From contig JAZSBO010000006.1 in assembly GCA_045602425.1 (NCBI GenBank), positions 127,456 through 191,455 on the forward strand: 64,000 nt of DNA, written 5' to 3'. Below are positions 17,479 through 26,971 of this stretch, one piece after another. Position 1 is the first letter of the stretch; every line of letters begins with the position of its first letter. The DNA comes from RGIG9608 sp045602425. Lineage in GTDB: Bacteria; Bacteroidota; Bacteroidia; Bacteroidales; Paludibacteraceae. The position numbers and the translations under genes are program-made. Under the pieces are notes generated by a model. That model made no database searches, was not told where the DNA came from, and saw nothing but the letters and a program-made list of their open reading frames with translations.

Positions 17479-18621
17479 TTATTCGAACATGTGTCTAAAG
17501 CGATTAAAGAAATTCTTTGCTGCCGAGTTACTTGGTTTCATACTTGGCGAGTCTTGCATCTTTTCAAATAGTTTTCGTTCGTCAGCAGAGATATTCTCAG
17601 GAATATAAACGCTAATATTCACTAACAAATCGCCCACACCATAACGATTAACATCGGGCAAACCTTTGTTTCTTAATCGCAAAACCTTACCTGGCTGTGT
17701 ACCCTTTTCTATTTTCACCTTCACACGCCCGTCAACAGTCGGTATTTCTACCGTTCCACCTAAAACAGCAGTAGGCAAATCGAGCAACAAGTTGTAAATC
17801 AAATCGTTTTCATCACGAATTAAATCGCTATGAGGTTCTTCCTCTATCACTACAAGTAAATCGCCATTTATACCGCCCATTCGTGCCGCATTACCTTTTC
17901 CGGGTACAGAGAGTTGCATTCCCTCCATCACGCCAGCAGGAATCTTTATACTGATAACTTCCTCGCCACGTACAATCCCCTCGCCCGTACAATGAGGACA
18001 TTTGTTTTTAATAATTTTCCCATTACCACCACAAGTAGGACACTCCGACTGAGTTTGCATTCGTCCTAAAATAGTCTGCTGTACGCGAGTTACACGACCT
18101 GAACCATGACAAGTGGAACACGTTTCGGTAGAACCATCTTTCGATCCCGACCCATTACAATTTGAACAAGCAACGTATTTCTTAACCTTGATTTTCTTCT
18201 CAACGCCCGTAGCAATTTCGGCAAGCGTAAGCTTCACTTTCACACGCAAATCGGCACCTTTACGCACTCGTGGTCCTTGCGAACGCCCTCCGCCAAAACC
18301 ACCAAAGCCACCAAAATCGAAATGTCCGCCAAAAATATCGCCGAAATGCGAGAATATGTCTTCCATATTCATACCGCCACCACCAAAGCCACCGCCATTC
18401 ATACCTGCATGACCAAATTGATCGTAACGTTTACGTTTCTCCGGATTACTCAATACATCGTAAGCTTCGGCTGCTTCTTTAAATTTTTCTTCAGCCTCTT
18501 TATCTCCCGGATTTTTATCAGGGTGATATTGAACAGCTTTTTTACGATAAGCCGATTTTATCTCACTTTCGGAGGCATTTTTTGCCACACCTAACACTTC
18601 GTAATAATCTCTTTTTTCCAT
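17479..18621 (-). CDS. dnaJ: Chaperone DnaJ
   Basis: DnaJ delivers unfolded proteins to DnaK and stimulates its ATPase. The 380-residue protein is a full type I J-protein: J domain with HPD in QYHPDKNPGD (about 33-42), Gly/Phe-rich linker (about 75-115), four zinc-binding CxxCxGxG repeats (CSNCNGSG, CSTCHGSG, CPTCGGNG, CPHCTGEG) and C-terminal substrate-binding domains. The ATG at 18621, giving MEKRDYYEVLG, is the right start; an earlier ATG at 18642 would lie within grpE. It follows the grpE stop by four bases. dnaK is not in the window. Confidence 0.97.
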   Translation of the reverse strand: MEKRDYYEVLGVAKNASESEIKSAYRKKAVQYHPDKNPGDKEAEEKFKEAAEAYDVLSNPEKRKRYDQFGHAGMNGGGFGGGGMNMEDIFSHFGDIFGGHFDFGGFGGFGGGRSQGPRVRKGADLRVKVKLTLAEIATGVEKKIKVKKYVACSNCNGSGSKDGSTETCSTCHGSGRVTRVQQTILGRMQTQSECPTCGGNGKIIKNKCPHCTGEGIVRGEEVISIKIPAGVMEGMQLSVPGKGNAARMGGINGDLLVVIEEEPHSDLIRDENDLIYNLLLDLPTAVLGGTVEIPTVDGRVKVKIEKGTQPGKVLRLRNKGLPDVNRYGVGDLLVNISVYIPENISADERKLFEKMQDSPSMKPSNSAAKNFFNRFRHMFE

Positions 18622-18625
18622 TCTT

Positions 18626-19177
18626 TTAACTTCCAACAACAACTTTTGCGAATCGAATCACTTTATCATTCATCAAATAGCCTTTCGACACACAATCAAT
18701 TATTTTATTTTTTTGCTCTTCGGTAGGAGCAGGAAACATTGTTACTGCCTCATGAAAATCGGTATCAAAATCCGCATTCTCGGTGTCAATTGCCTTAACT
18801 CCGTTTTTTGCAAGGAATGTTATAAATTTATTATAAATCAACACCACACCTTCTTTCAAAGAAGCAATGTCTTCCGACTGCTCAACAGCTTGGAGTGCTC
18901 GTTCGAAATCATCAATCAAAGGCAACATATCAACCAACAAACGCTCGCCACCATTTTTAATCAATTCAGCACGATCTTTTATCGCATTTTTACGATAATT
19001 TTCAAATTCGGCAACCTTACGAATATATTTATCATTCAACTCTGCGTTTTCTGATTTCAATGCTTCTAATTCTGCTTTCAACGCATCAAATTCCGACAGA
19101 GGGACCATTTCCATCGTAGATTCTTTTTCTATATTTTCTAATGTTTTTTCCGCCTTTCCTGTTTTTTTCTTTGTCAT
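18626..19177 (-). CDS. grpE: Nucleotide exchange factor GrpE
   Basis: GrpE releases ADP from DnaK and so resets the chaperone cycle. The 183-residue protein has a charged N-terminal tail, a long coiled coil (about 25-90, with ENYRKNAIKDRAELIKNGGE, the usual helix), and the C-terminal beta domain with the signature around VSKGYLMNDKVIRFAKVVV. Length is typical. The gene heads a two-gene grpE-dnaJ operon. No standard TAnnTTTG box was found in the 126 bases upstream, and no CIRCE-type inverted repeat is present, so its heat-shock control is not explained by what can be seen. Confidence 0.96.
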   Translation of the reverse strand: MTKKKTGKAEKTLENIEKESTMEMVPLSEFDALKAELEALKSENAELNDKYIRKVAEFENYRKNAIKDRAELIKNGGERLLVDMLPLIDDFERALQAVEQSEDIASLKEGVVLIYNKFITFLAKNGVKAIDTENADFDTDFHEAVTMFPAPTEEQKNKIIDCVSKGYLMNDKVIRFAKVVVGS

Positions 19178-19303
19178 ACCAAATACTCGTTTTTTAAATT
19201 TTTCTGTTTATGTCACTTTACAAAATCTCTGCCAAAAACAATTTTGTTTAAATAACTGCACTTTTGACAGAAAGAAATACTATAAATAAGCAAGAAACGC
19301 TTT

Positions 19304-21307
19304 CTAACCCAAAAATTCACGAATTTTTGCTGCCACTTGTTCAGGCATAAATCCTAACTTTTCCTCTAAAACCTTATATGGTGCCGAATAACCAAACGAG
19401 CTTAAACCATGAACATAACCATCCGTACCAACAAGTCCTTCAAGATTCAATGGCAAACCTGCCGTCAAACCAAATCGTTTTATTCCAGAAGGCAAAACCG
19501 TTTCTTGATAATCAAGGCTTTGAGTTCTAAACAATCCTTCGGACGGGATGGATACAACACGAACACGGCGACCTTCGGAACGTAGCATATCCGCTGCATC
19601 GCAAAGCGTAGAGACTTCACTTCCAGATGCCAAAAGAACTACCTCAGGATTTCCATCACACGAAACTACATATCCACCCTTCTCTGCTGCATAATCGTTT
19701 TCGGGCAAGTTCTTTACATTCTGACGAGTAAGTATCATGCCTGTAGGCGAAGTAGTATTTTCCATCATCAATTTATAACATACCGTACATTCGTTAACAT
19801 CAGCAGGACGCAAAACAAGCATAGAGTTTTTCCCATGATGATTTTTCAATTTCTCCATTAAACGAATTTGAATCTCTTGTTCTACAGGTTCGTGCGTTGG
19901 ACCATCTTCTCCTACACGGAACGCATCGTGCGACCAAATAAATTTCACAGGCAACTCCATCAGTGCAGCCATTCGAATTGCAGGTTTCATATAATCTGAA
20001 AAAACAAAGAACGTAGCACAAGCGGCTATTACACCTCCATGCAAAGCCATCCCGATGCAAACACATGCCATTGTTAATTCCGCAACACCAGCCTGAAGAA
20101 AAGCCCCCGAAAAATCACCTTTAACAATAGGTTTTGTAACTTTAAGAAAACCATCGGTTTTATCAGAATTAGACAAATCAGCACTTGCAACAATCATATT
20201 TTCATAGTGTTTTCCTAAAACCGATAAAATACTTGCAGAAGCTGCGCGTGTAGGCTGATCTGATTTATGAGAAATAGCACTCCAATCTATTTCAGGCATT
20301 TTCCCTGCAAAAAAATCCGACATTTTCGAAGCTAACTCAGGATTTTCTTGCTCCCATTTAGTTTTCTGTTGCAGTTTTTTAGCAATAATTTCTTTTAGTT
20401 CAACATCTCTGCGAGCATAAATCTCTTTTGTTTCTTCGAAGAATACAAAAGGATTATCAATATCTCCTCCAAGGTTTTTTATTGTATTAACATAAGCATC
20501 GCCACCAAGAGGAGCCCCATGCGTTGCACAATTGTTTTCGTAACTCGAATTATCAGCCTTTCGTGCACCTTTTCCCATCACCGTTCTACCAATTATCAAT
20601 GTTGGTTTTTCCGATTCTGACTTAGCTTGTATCAATGCTTGACGTATTTGAATAGCATCATTACCATCAATTTCTATAACTCGCCAACCCCAAGCCTCGT
20701 ATTTCATTGCAGTATTCTCACTTGTAACCTCACTTACACTAGTCGAAAGTTGAACATCGTTAGCATCGTAAAACATGATTAAATTATCCAACCCGAGATG
20801 TCCAGCCAAGCGTCCCGCACCTTGCGAAATTTCTTCTTGAATACCTCCATCTGATATGTAAGCATAGATAGTTTGATTCATAACATCGCCGAATTTTGCT
20901 TTCAAAAATTTTGCGGCAATAGCTGCACCAACTGCAAACACATGTCCTTGCCCTAAAGGACCTGATGTATTTTCAATTCCATGTAAAATATCCAATTCAG
21001 GATGTCCGGGTGTAATGCTTCCCCATTGACGAAATTGTTTTAAATCTTCCAATGTATATTTTCCTGTACAAGCTAATGCAGAATAAAGCATTGGCGACAT
21101 ATGTCCCGGATCAAGGAAAAATCTATCACGACCTTCCCAATAAGGATTCTGCGGGTCATATTCCAAAAATTCCGAAAAAAGTACATTTATAAAATCCGCA
21201 CCACCCATTGCACCTCCAGGATGTCCCGATTTTGCTTTTTCTACCATAGCAACTGCAAGAATACGAATGTTATCTGCCGCTTTGTTCAATTGTTCTAATG
21301 TATTCAT
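19304..21307 (-). CDS. tkt: Transketolase
   Basis: Transketolase moves two-carbon units between sugar phosphates in the pentose phosphate pathway, using thiamine diphosphate. The 667-residue chain has the full-length three-domain layout: the N-terminal PP domain with GHPGGAMG and a cofactor loop SDGGIQEEIS...FYDAND (the usual GDG is SDG here), the Pyr domain with WSHDAFRVGEDGPTHEP, and a C-terminal domain. It is the last gene of a long co-directional run and starts 11 bases after the preceding stop. A DUF6048/DUF6452 pair just upstream has no obvious metabolic link. Confidence 0.97.
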   Translation of the reverse strand: MNTLEQLNKAADNIRILAVAMVEKAKSGHPGGAMGGADFINVLFSEFLEYDPQNPYWEGRDRFFLDPGHMSPMLYSALACTGKYTLEDLKQFRQWGSITPGHPELDILHGIENTSGPLGQGHVFAVGAAIAAKFLKAKFGDVMNQTIYAYISDGGIQEEISQGAGRLAGHLGLDNLIMFYDANDVQLSTSVSEVTSENTAMKYEAWGWRVIEIDGNDAIQIRQALIQAKSESEKPTLIIGRTVMGKGARKADNSSYENNCATHGAPLGGDAYVNTIKNLGGDIDNPFVFFEETKEIYARRDVELKEIIAKKLQQKTKWEQENPELASKMSDFFAGKMPEIDWSAISHKSDQPTRAASASILSVLGKHYENMIVASADLSNSDKTDGFLKVTKPIVKGDFSGAFLQAGVAELTMACVCIGMALHGGVIAACATFFVFSDYMKPAIRMAALMELPVKFIWSHDAFRVGEDGPTHEPVEQEIQIRLMEKLKNHHGKNSMLVLRPADVNECTVCYKLMMENTTSPTGMILTRQNVKNLPENDYAAEKGGYVVSCDGNPEVVLLASGSEVSTLCDAADMLRSEGRRVRVVSIPSEGLFRTQSLDYQETVLPSGIKRFGLTAGLPLNLEGLVGTDGYVHGLSSFGYSAPYKVLEEKLGFMPEQVAAKIREFLG

Positions 21308-21318
21308 AATTTTATTTT

Positions 21319-22062
21319 TTATTTAAGTTTCTTATTATCATAATTAAAAGTATAGCCAAATGTATAATTAAACATTACGTTAACTGTATTGTTCTTACCA
21401 AAACCAGGTATATACCATAATTGGTTTTTTAGTGATGATTTGGAAGTATGCGATAATAATCCCAAACGAATATTCCAGCCCATAGTAAAACCCTTTGCCA
21501 TATTTACTCTTACACCTGCAACCAACTCTGCCCATCCTGCATACAAATATTTTGGATTTACTTCCAACGGACGACTTACTCCCCAATAATCATCATTGAT
21601 AATCACACCATCAAGCCCATACTTAAACAACGAAAATCCATATCGTAACCCGATATAAGGATAACTCCCCATAAAAACTTTTGATTCACCAGTTTTGTTT
21701 TTCATCCGTAAGATATTGAAATTTAATCCAAAACGATAGAAAGGTGCTCTTACTTTATAATGAATATTTTCTTCATTCAATTTATCTGCATAACCAAATC
21801 CAACTTCGAATACAGGAAAGAATTTATGCAACAAATCAACATCAACAGATGCTTCAAACGAAAGCGTTGATTTATCAATCAAATAACTAATCAACGGCGA
21901 AGCCGCATCTAAATGAGCCGAAAATCCATAGAATATTTGTTGTTTATTTTTCATCAACGTATCTTGCGATTCTATCGAAATAGAATCAGATTTCTCTTTA
22001 GCAAAAAAAGACATTGGCAACAAAGCAAACAGACTAAATACTATAATTTTTTCAATACTCAT
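21319..22062 (-). CDS. Outer-membrane beta-barrel-like protein (DUF6048-like)
   Basis: A 247-residue exported protein. Residues 1-21 form a signal peptide (MSIEKIIVFSLFALLPMSFFA is the hydrophobic start), followed by alternating aromatic/polar strands typical of a small beta-barrel, ending in FNYTFGYTFNYD. From memory it resembles DUF6048 of Bacteroidales, which often sits next to a DUF6452 lipoprotein as here. The start is one base after the stop of that lipoprotein gene, implying coupled translation. No function is known; a barrel anchored with a lipoprotein partner is my inference. Confidence 0.7.
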   Translation of the reverse strand: MSIEKIIVFSLFALLPMSFFAKEKSDSISIESQDTLMKNKQQIFYGFSAHLDAASPLISYLIDKSTLSFEASVDVDLLHKFFPVFEVGFGYADKLNEENIHYKVRAPFYRFGLNFNILRMKNKTGESKVFMGSYPYIGLRYGFSLFKYGLDGVIINDDYWGVSRPLEVNPKYLYAGWAELVAGVRVNMAKGFTMGWNIRLGLLSHTSKSSLKNQLWYIPGFGKNNTVNVMFNYTFGYTFNYDNKKLK

Positions 22063-22063
22063 C

Positions 22064-22543
22064 TCAATCGGCTTTGTAATAAATTTCTACATGTGTTGCT
22101 TTTACGTTAATTACTTCGGGGATACGAATAATTGTCGAATCAATACGATGATTTGTTGGAACAACTTCTTTTATGTTGGCAAAAACCACACATCCACATT
22201 CCATCGACAAATAATTATCCGTATTTTCATGTAAAATAGTCAATGTATCGTAAAATCCATTTGCATATAAAACAAATTGAGATTCATTTTTTGTTTTTCT
22301 CAAAGGCAAATCAAATACATTTATCTGTTTTTTATCATACAAAATTGAATCATTATCTACACCATAAACCGTTATACTATCGGGAACAAAATCTGTAATC
22401 ACATACGTTTCTTCTTCAGCATCAAATTTTGTTTGAAACAATTTCACACCCATCGCTACGTAACGCTCTTGACGACATTCACCGTCATTATTACAAGCTA
22501 CAAATAAAGGTAACACTACAAGTAAAACAAACAATTTTCGCAT
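22064..22543 (-). CDS. Lipoprotein (DUF6452-like)
   Basis: A 159-residue lipoprotein. The start ATG at 22543 gives MRKLFVLLVVLPLFVAC, with lipobox FVAC and Cys17 as the lipidation site; an ATG 15 bases earlier lies within the preceding gene. The mature region has a conserved-looking CGC motif (ECGCVVFANI) near residue 120 and no other recognisable domain. It is placed one base after the nitroreductase stop and one base before the barrel gene, so these three are one transcript. The DUF6452 label is from memory of its genomic partnership and is tentative. Confidence 0.68.
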   Translation of the reverse strand: MRKLFVLLVVLPLFVACNNDGECRQERYVAMGVKLFQTKFDAEEETYVITDFVPDSITVYGVDNDSILYDKKQINVFDLPLRKTKNESQFVLYANGFYDTLTILHENTDNYLSMECGCVVFANIKEVVPTNHRIDSTIIRIPEVINVKATHVEIYYKAD

Positions 22544-22544
22544 A

Positions 22545-23048
22545 CTAAATATATTCAACTACCTCCTCTATCGATTTGCGTTTTTTTTCTATCATATCTA
22601 CATCAGGATATCCAACAGGAATCATTGCTATTGGTTCCATATTTTCAGGCAAACTTAATACCTCTGAACATTTTTTTGCATCGAAATTACAAATCCAACA
22701 CGTCCCTAAACCTAATTCCGTTGCAGCCAATACAATATGTTCTACAGCTATTGCTACATCTATATCACAATGATCTTTGCCATCGCTACGTTTCCACGAT
22801 GTAGTATGATTTCCACAAGCAACAATACAAACAGGTGCAGTTTTAAACCATTCTCGTGAATAAGTTTCACTTAATTTATCCAATAGTTGTTTATTTGTAA
22901 CCACAAAAAATTTCCATGGCTGAAAATTCACTGCCGAAGGAGCTAAACGAGCAACTTCCAAAATTCTTTCTATCTTCTCAAGTTCTACCGCTTGACTTTT
23001 AAAAGCACGAACTGAAAATCGGCTCTTAACCAAATCAAAAAAACTCAT
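22545..23048 (-). CDS. Nitroreductase family protein
   Basis: An FMN-dependent oxidoreductase fold of 167 residues, on the short side for the family. Landmarks are the N-terminal FMN-binding SRFSVRAFKSQ (about 9-19), ARLAPSAVNFQPWKFFVV (about 33-50), the central GLGTCWICNF (about 116-125) and the end PVGYPDVD. Such enzymes use NAD(P)H to reduce quinones, flavins or nitro compounds; the natural substrate cannot be told. It starts three bases after the preceding stop in the DUF4199-to-tkt run. Confidence 0.92.
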   Translation of the reverse strand: MSFFDLVKSRFSVRAFKSQAVELEKIERILEVARLAPSAVNFQPWKFFVVTNKQLLDKLSETYSREWFKTAPVCIVACGNHTTSWKRSDGKDHCDIDVAIAVEHIVLAATELGLGTCWICNFDAKKCSEVLSLPENMEPIAMIPVGYPDVDMIEKKRKSIEEVVEYI

Positions 23049-23051
23049 ATT

Positions 23052-23573
23052 TCAATAATTAAGTTTAACTTCTTCTCGAATAAAATCAATAGCAACTTTC
23101 GATGGTGGATTTTTCGATTCACTATATGCTTTAATCATAAATTCAGCCATTTTTATTGCAGCATCCGAACTTTCAAATTGAGCAGCAGACAGATTTATTA
23201 ATTTCACCAAACTCTCTTTCGCATTGCATACCAACATCCAAGCATCACAAGACACATACAATTGTTGCGTAACATTATGTTCAAATTCTTCACGAATTTG
23301 TTTCAAAAGAGCAGTTTGCAACTGCAAGCAATTCATTTTTGTAAGATTCTGTCGCATAAGAATCGAATTGGGTTGAATGCGTTCCAAAAACAAAACCATG
23401 CGTTCGTAAGCACGCAAGGTTGCCGAAAGTTTCTGATTATTATTTTGTTTTTTCAACTCAAAAGCTAGAATTTCATTTTCATTCCGTAACGTTTTTTTCA
23501 AAATCAGCCAAACAGCAATCAACAACACAACTGAAGGCAACGTAAATGCTAAAATATTCAGCAACAAGTCCAT
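23052..23573 (-). CDS. Membrane-anchored protein of unknown function
   Basis: A 173-residue protein with a single N-terminal membrane helix (about 5-26, LNILAFTLPSVVLLIAVWLIL) and a long cytoplasmic alpha-helical domain rich in Leu, Gln and Glu, including MRQNLTKMNCLQLQTALLKQIREE. The shape recalls a Bacteroidota family that I think is DUF7935, but I am not certain. It is ten bases downstream of the glycosyltransferase and three bases upstream of the nitroreductase, so part of the same transcript. Function not known. Confidence 0.7.
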   Translation of the reverse strand: MDLLLNILAFTLPSVVLLIAVWLILKKTLRNENEILAFELKKQNNNQKLSATLRAYERMVLFLERIQPNSILMRQNLTKMNCLQLQTALLKQIREEFEHNVTQQLYVSCDAWMLVCNAKESLVKLINLSAAQFESSDAAIKMAEFMIKAYSESKNPPSKVAIDFIREEVKLNY

Positions 23574-23583
23574 AATTTTCTAT

Positions 23584-24534
23584 TTAGATTTCTTTTGCAA
23601 TTTTATAATTATTCCGCTCACCCGAACTTCGAGATATCAATTCGCCCAAGAATCCGGTTAAAAACATCTGCACACCAATAATCATCATCGTCAAAGCCAA
23701 ATAAAAATACGGCAAATCCGTTACCAACGGAGCTCTTTCTCCTGCAATAATTGCCGAAAGTTTTATACCACCAACTACAACAACAGCAATAAATCCCACT
23801 AAAAAAACAAAACTTCCCCAAAGTCCAAAAAAGTGCATTGGTGTTTTTCCGAATTTTGCTAAAAACCAAAGCGAAAACAAATCAAGATAACCATGCACAA
23901 AACGATTTAATCCAAATTTTGAAACACCATATTTTCGTGCTTGGTGCTGAACTATTTTTTCTCCTATTTTCACAAATCCTGCATTTTTTGCTAAATATGG
24001 TATATAACGATGCATTTCGCCATAAACCTCAATATTTTTTACCACGTCATTGCGATAAGCTTTCAATCCACAATTCATATCATGCAATTTCAGACCTGTT
24101 ACCCTACGTGCTATTGCATTATATATTTTCGAAGGAATATTTTTCGAAAACGTACCATCGTAGCGTTTCTTTTTCCAACCAGATACTAAATCATATCCTT
24201 CTTCTTTTATCATTCTATACAATTCAGGAATTTCGTCAGGCGAATCCTGTAAATCGGCATCCATCGTAATCACGACATCTCCTTTTGCACGTTCAAAGCC
24301 ACAAAACAAGGCAGGAGATTTACCATAATTACACGGGAAACGAACCGCTCGGATCTCTTCATTTTCTTTTGCCAACGACTCAATTACCTCCCACGAATTA
24401 TCAGTACTTCCATCATTCACAAACAAAACTTCAAACGAAAAGCCTTTTTCTTTCAACACTCTTTTTATCCATGTAAAAAGTTCAACTAACGAATCAGCTT
24501 CGTTATACAACGGAATAACAACAGATATATCCAT
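23584..24534 (-). CDS. Polyprenyl-phosphate glycosyltransferase, GT2 family
   Basis: A 316-residue GtrB/DPM-like enzyme that transfers a sugar from a nucleotide donor to a lipid phosphate at the inner membrane. The GT-A domain shows VVIPLYNEADSL (about 5-16), FVNDGSTDNS (about 39-48), the metal-binding DADLQD (about 92-97) and GLKAYR. Two membrane helices follow (about 235-258 and 272-295), as in DPM-type transferases. It lies eight bases after DUF4199, a pairing common in Bacteroidota. The sugar and final glycan are unknown. Confidence 0.92.
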   Translation of the reverse strand: MDISVVIPLYNEADSLVELFTWIKRVLKEKGFSFEVLFVNDGSTDNSWEVIESLAKENEEIRAVRFPCNYGKSPALFCGFERAKGDVVITMDADLQDSPDEIPELYRMIKEEGYDLVSGWKKKRYDGTFSKNIPSKIYNAIARRVTGLKLHDMNCGLKAYRNDVVKNIEVYGEMHRYIPYLAKNAGFVKIGEKIVQHQARKYGVSKFGLNRFVHGYLDLFSLWFLAKFGKTPMHFFGLWGSFVFLVGFIAVVVVGGIKLSAIIAGERAPLVTDLPYFYLALTMMIIGVQMFLTGFLGELISRSSGERNNYKIAKEI

Positions 24535-24542
24535 AACGCAAA

Positions 24543-25049
24543 TTAATTTTCAACAATACTTTTTTCTTTTCGTACAAAAAATGCGACAACAAAAGATACA
24601 ACAATTCCAACCATAACATTTACCCAAAGATATTGCATAGCCATACCAATTGGTGTTAGCATTTGTTTTACAGATTCTACCAATTCATCTGTAATTGGAA
24701 ACGATAGTTGCTCCATCATCAACATCATCTGATTAAATAAGTTCCTTAAAAAATCTGTATCCACAAAACGGAAATAAAAGAACTTAAACGCCGACGAAAT
24801 CATTGAAGCATAAAAAAACAGTTGAATTCCATAAGAGAATGCCTGCCCATAAGTCATTACTCCATTACAAACATCCTCTCTACATTTTTTTGCAAAGAAA
24901 AAGACAAGGTATGGGATAGAAAAAACACACAACATTCTTACAATACTCAACCAAACATCTGTTATTTGCGAAAGGAAGAAATTCAAGATAAAAACTACGC
25001 CAAGAAGCAAGCCATAATACATCGAATGTTTTATTACATCAGGTTTCAT
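24543..25049 (-). CDS. DUF4199 family membrane protein
   Basis: A 168-residue protein with four predicted membrane helices (about 9-27, 36-55, 68-90, 140-160) starting with MKPDVIKHSMYYGLLLG, the typical DUF4199 opening. The start at 25049 is chosen because a TATCTTTG box sits 20 bases upstream, leaving only a short leader; the longer reading frame to 25142 would start before that promoter. It is first in the operon and adjacent to the GT2 gene, which fits known DUF4199 neighbourhoods. Role unknown; a helper for glycolipid handling is inference. Confidence 0.85.
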   Translation of the reverse strand: MKPDVIKHSMYYGLLLGVVFILNFFLSQITDVWLSIVRMLCVFSIPYLVFFFAKKCREDVCNGVMTYGQAFSYGIQLFFYASMISSAFKFFYFRFVDTDFLRNLFNQMMLMMEQLSFPITDELVESVKQMLTPIGMAMQYLWVNVMVGIVVSFVVAFFVRKEKSIVEN

Positions 25050-25068
25050 CGTTTTTCTTTTTGAAAAA

Positions 25069-25076
25069 CAAAGATA
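25069..25076 (-). promoter_or_regulatory. Putative -7 box for the DUF4199 operon
   Basis: On the minus strand the box reads TATCTTTG, an exact TAnnTTTG match, 19 bases before the chosen ATG. It supports the shorter start for DUF4199. Confidence 0.55.
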
Positions 25077-25168
25077 CTCTGAAAAACGCAAACAAAAAAG
25101 CATTATTAAAAAAAACGAAATAAATGAACCCAATCCCAGCAAAAGTTTAATTTATATTAAAAAAACAT

Positions 25169-25176
25169 TATTTTTG
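25169..25176 (+). promoter_or_regulatory. Putative -7 box for the lipoprotein-OmpA operon
   Basis: TATTTTTG fits TAnnTTTG and lies 28 bases before the ATG; a TTTA at 25146-25149 is 19 bases upstream, close to the -33 consensus TTTG. Confidence 0.55.
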
Positions 25177-25204
25177 TTGAAAAATTTTATAAATATTCAC
25201 AACT

Positions 25205-26971
25205 ATGAAGAAAATTATTTTTTCAATGACATTCATCTTTCTACTGACATTAAGTAGTTGTAAAGATGATATTCAAAATGCAAATCTTGATATAAATTAC
25301 AACACATCTTTAGGGTTACCTATCGGGAAAGCGAACTTTAACATTGCCGATATTCTTGAGAAAAATTACGAAGGAGATGAGTTGTACGCTGATGGTTCTT
25401 CACGGTATTTTTTCAAAATGAAAGATAGCACAGGTTTTTCACTCCGCAACATTGAGCTGTTACCTAAAGGGGCGACAGTTTCTGCTGGCGAAGATTTTTT
25501 ATTTCAAGATGCATTAAATGGACTCTCAATCCCTTCAGGAGGATTGACTATAAACCCTTCTCTAATACCAGAAAACAACAGAACTATAAATATTACAAGC
25601 AAAAAATTTATTGACTTTTCGTTACAAACATCTGGTTCTGAAGAACGTATTGATAGTGCAGGGATAGAACATTCCGAACTTTTTATTCGTCTAAACAAAC
25701 CTTCAGGACTCAACATTACAATTAAAAAATTCAAAATAAAATTTCCTATTGTCGATTACGAGACAAGAGATACAATCTTTATCGAACTCCCTAATGCGAC
25801 ATACCCTTCGACACCAAGTTTTGACACCGACTACACATTTTCTATCAACGACTTTATGGTAGCAATAGAAGACAATCCCCTTGACCCATCAAAAGGAGGA
25901 TTCACGTTTGAAGTAAACATCGAAGCTGTAGTTGAAAATGGGATATTATACTCTACCGATGCCATCGGCTACGATGTAACCTATACGATTTTCAGCCATA
26001 AAGTAGTATATGGAGAATTTGCACCAGATCCAGCTTTAGCTCGTACAAGAGCACAGATTAATTTCAATCTATTACGTGACATAAACAACGATAAAACAGA
26101 AGGTTTATTGCTATTTGATAATGCAGAAATTACACTTACATTGAAAAACTACGATATAGGAATGAACGTTAACCTTACACTTGATAGTGTAAAAGGATTT
26201 AAGCGTGATCATCCTGAAGATGGTTTCATATATGGGAAATTTGATAATGGGCATAATTATAGTTTATCAAAAAATTTCCCAACACGTCCTGAAATTCCAT
26301 TTTCAAACATACCAAGTGTACTTACATTAAAACTTAACAAAGAAGATGGCGAAATTCATAATTTCTTCCAAAAAGATTTTATGTCCGATCGATTTGAATT
26401 TATATTTTCAGTAGGTAGCGTATCTAATACTACACCTTACCCGATATTCATAACTAACGAAGCTCGTATAGATTGTAGTGTGGATTACACAATTCCTCTC
26501 AACCTACGTCCAGAATCTTTTTACAAATATACAGATACTATTCAGGGTTTTCAAGAAAGTCTAAACGAAGGCATTTTTCAATATATTGATAGTGCGGTTC
26601 TACATATTGGTTTAGAAAACGGATTACCTATTGGGGCAAAACTTTCATTGCAACTTATTGACGAAAATGGTCAAAAAATAGATTCAGAATTAAATAAAAA
26701 TGAATTCTATATACCAAAAGCAAAAACAAACCAAGCTGGTGAGGTCGAAAATCTATCAATAACATCTAAAAATTTTGAAGTTATTGTTACTCCAACAACT
26801 ATGGACGACCTAAAAAATGCAGCACATCTATTATATACTGTACACGCTTACAACGAAGATGTGACAGATAATATTTGTTTTAAAGAAGACAATCGATTTA
26901 ACCTTATTTTAAGCCTTTTTGCAAAAGGTGGATTTAAAGGCAACTTAACAAATAACGAATCAGAACAATGA
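25205..26971 (+). CDS. Large surface or periplasmic lipoprotein, unknown function
   Basis: A 588-residue lipoprotein with signal MKKIIFSMTFIFLLTLSSC (lipobox LSSC, Cys19). The mature chain is Asp/Asn/Thr-rich and seems built of beta-sandwich-like repeats, with recurring phrases such as LNITIKKFKIKFPI and ITLTLKNYDIGMNV, and DSAGIEHSELFIRLN. I do not recognise a family. Its stop overlaps the start of the next gene as ATGA, so the two products are made together; that gene encodes a DUF5723/OmpA protein, suggesting a two-part envelope complex. Lipidation is clear from sequence; complex formation is inference. Confidence 0.8.
   Translation: MKKIIFSMTFIFLLTLSSCKDDIQNANLDINYNTSLGLPIGKANFNIADILEKNYEGDELYADGSSRYFFKMKDSTGFSLRNIELLPKGATVSAGEDFLFQDALNGLSIPSGGLTINPSLIPENNRTINITSKKFIDFSLQTSGSEERIDSAGIEHSELFIRLNKPSGLNITIKKFKIKFPIVDYETRDTIFIELPNATYPSTPSFDTDYTFSINDFMVAIEDNPLDPSKGGFTFEVNIEAVVENGILYSTDAIGYDVTYTIFSHKVVYGEFAPDPALARTRAQINFNLLRDINNDKTEGLLLFDNAEITLTLKNYDIGMNVNLTLDSVKGFKRDHPEDGFIYGKFDNGHNYSLSKNFPTRPEIPFSNIPSVLTLKLNKEDGEIHNFFQKDFMSDRFEFIFSVGSVSNTTPYPIFITNEARIDCSVDYTIPLNLRPESFYKYTDTIQGFQESLNEGIFQYIDSAVLHIGLENGLPIGAKLSLQLIDENGQKIDSELNKNEFYIPKAKTNQAGEVENLSITSKNFEVIVTPTTMDDLKNAAHLLYTVHAYNEDVTDNICFKEDNRFNLILSLFAKGGFKGNLTNNESEQ

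Noticed and set aside
19219..19234. Possible sigma-54 promoter (TGGCAGA-GATT-TTGTA on the minus strand) upstream of grpE
   Set aside because: The essential -12 GC is GT and the -24 element is one base off; one imperfect match in AT-rich DNA is not enough, even though rpoN is in the window.
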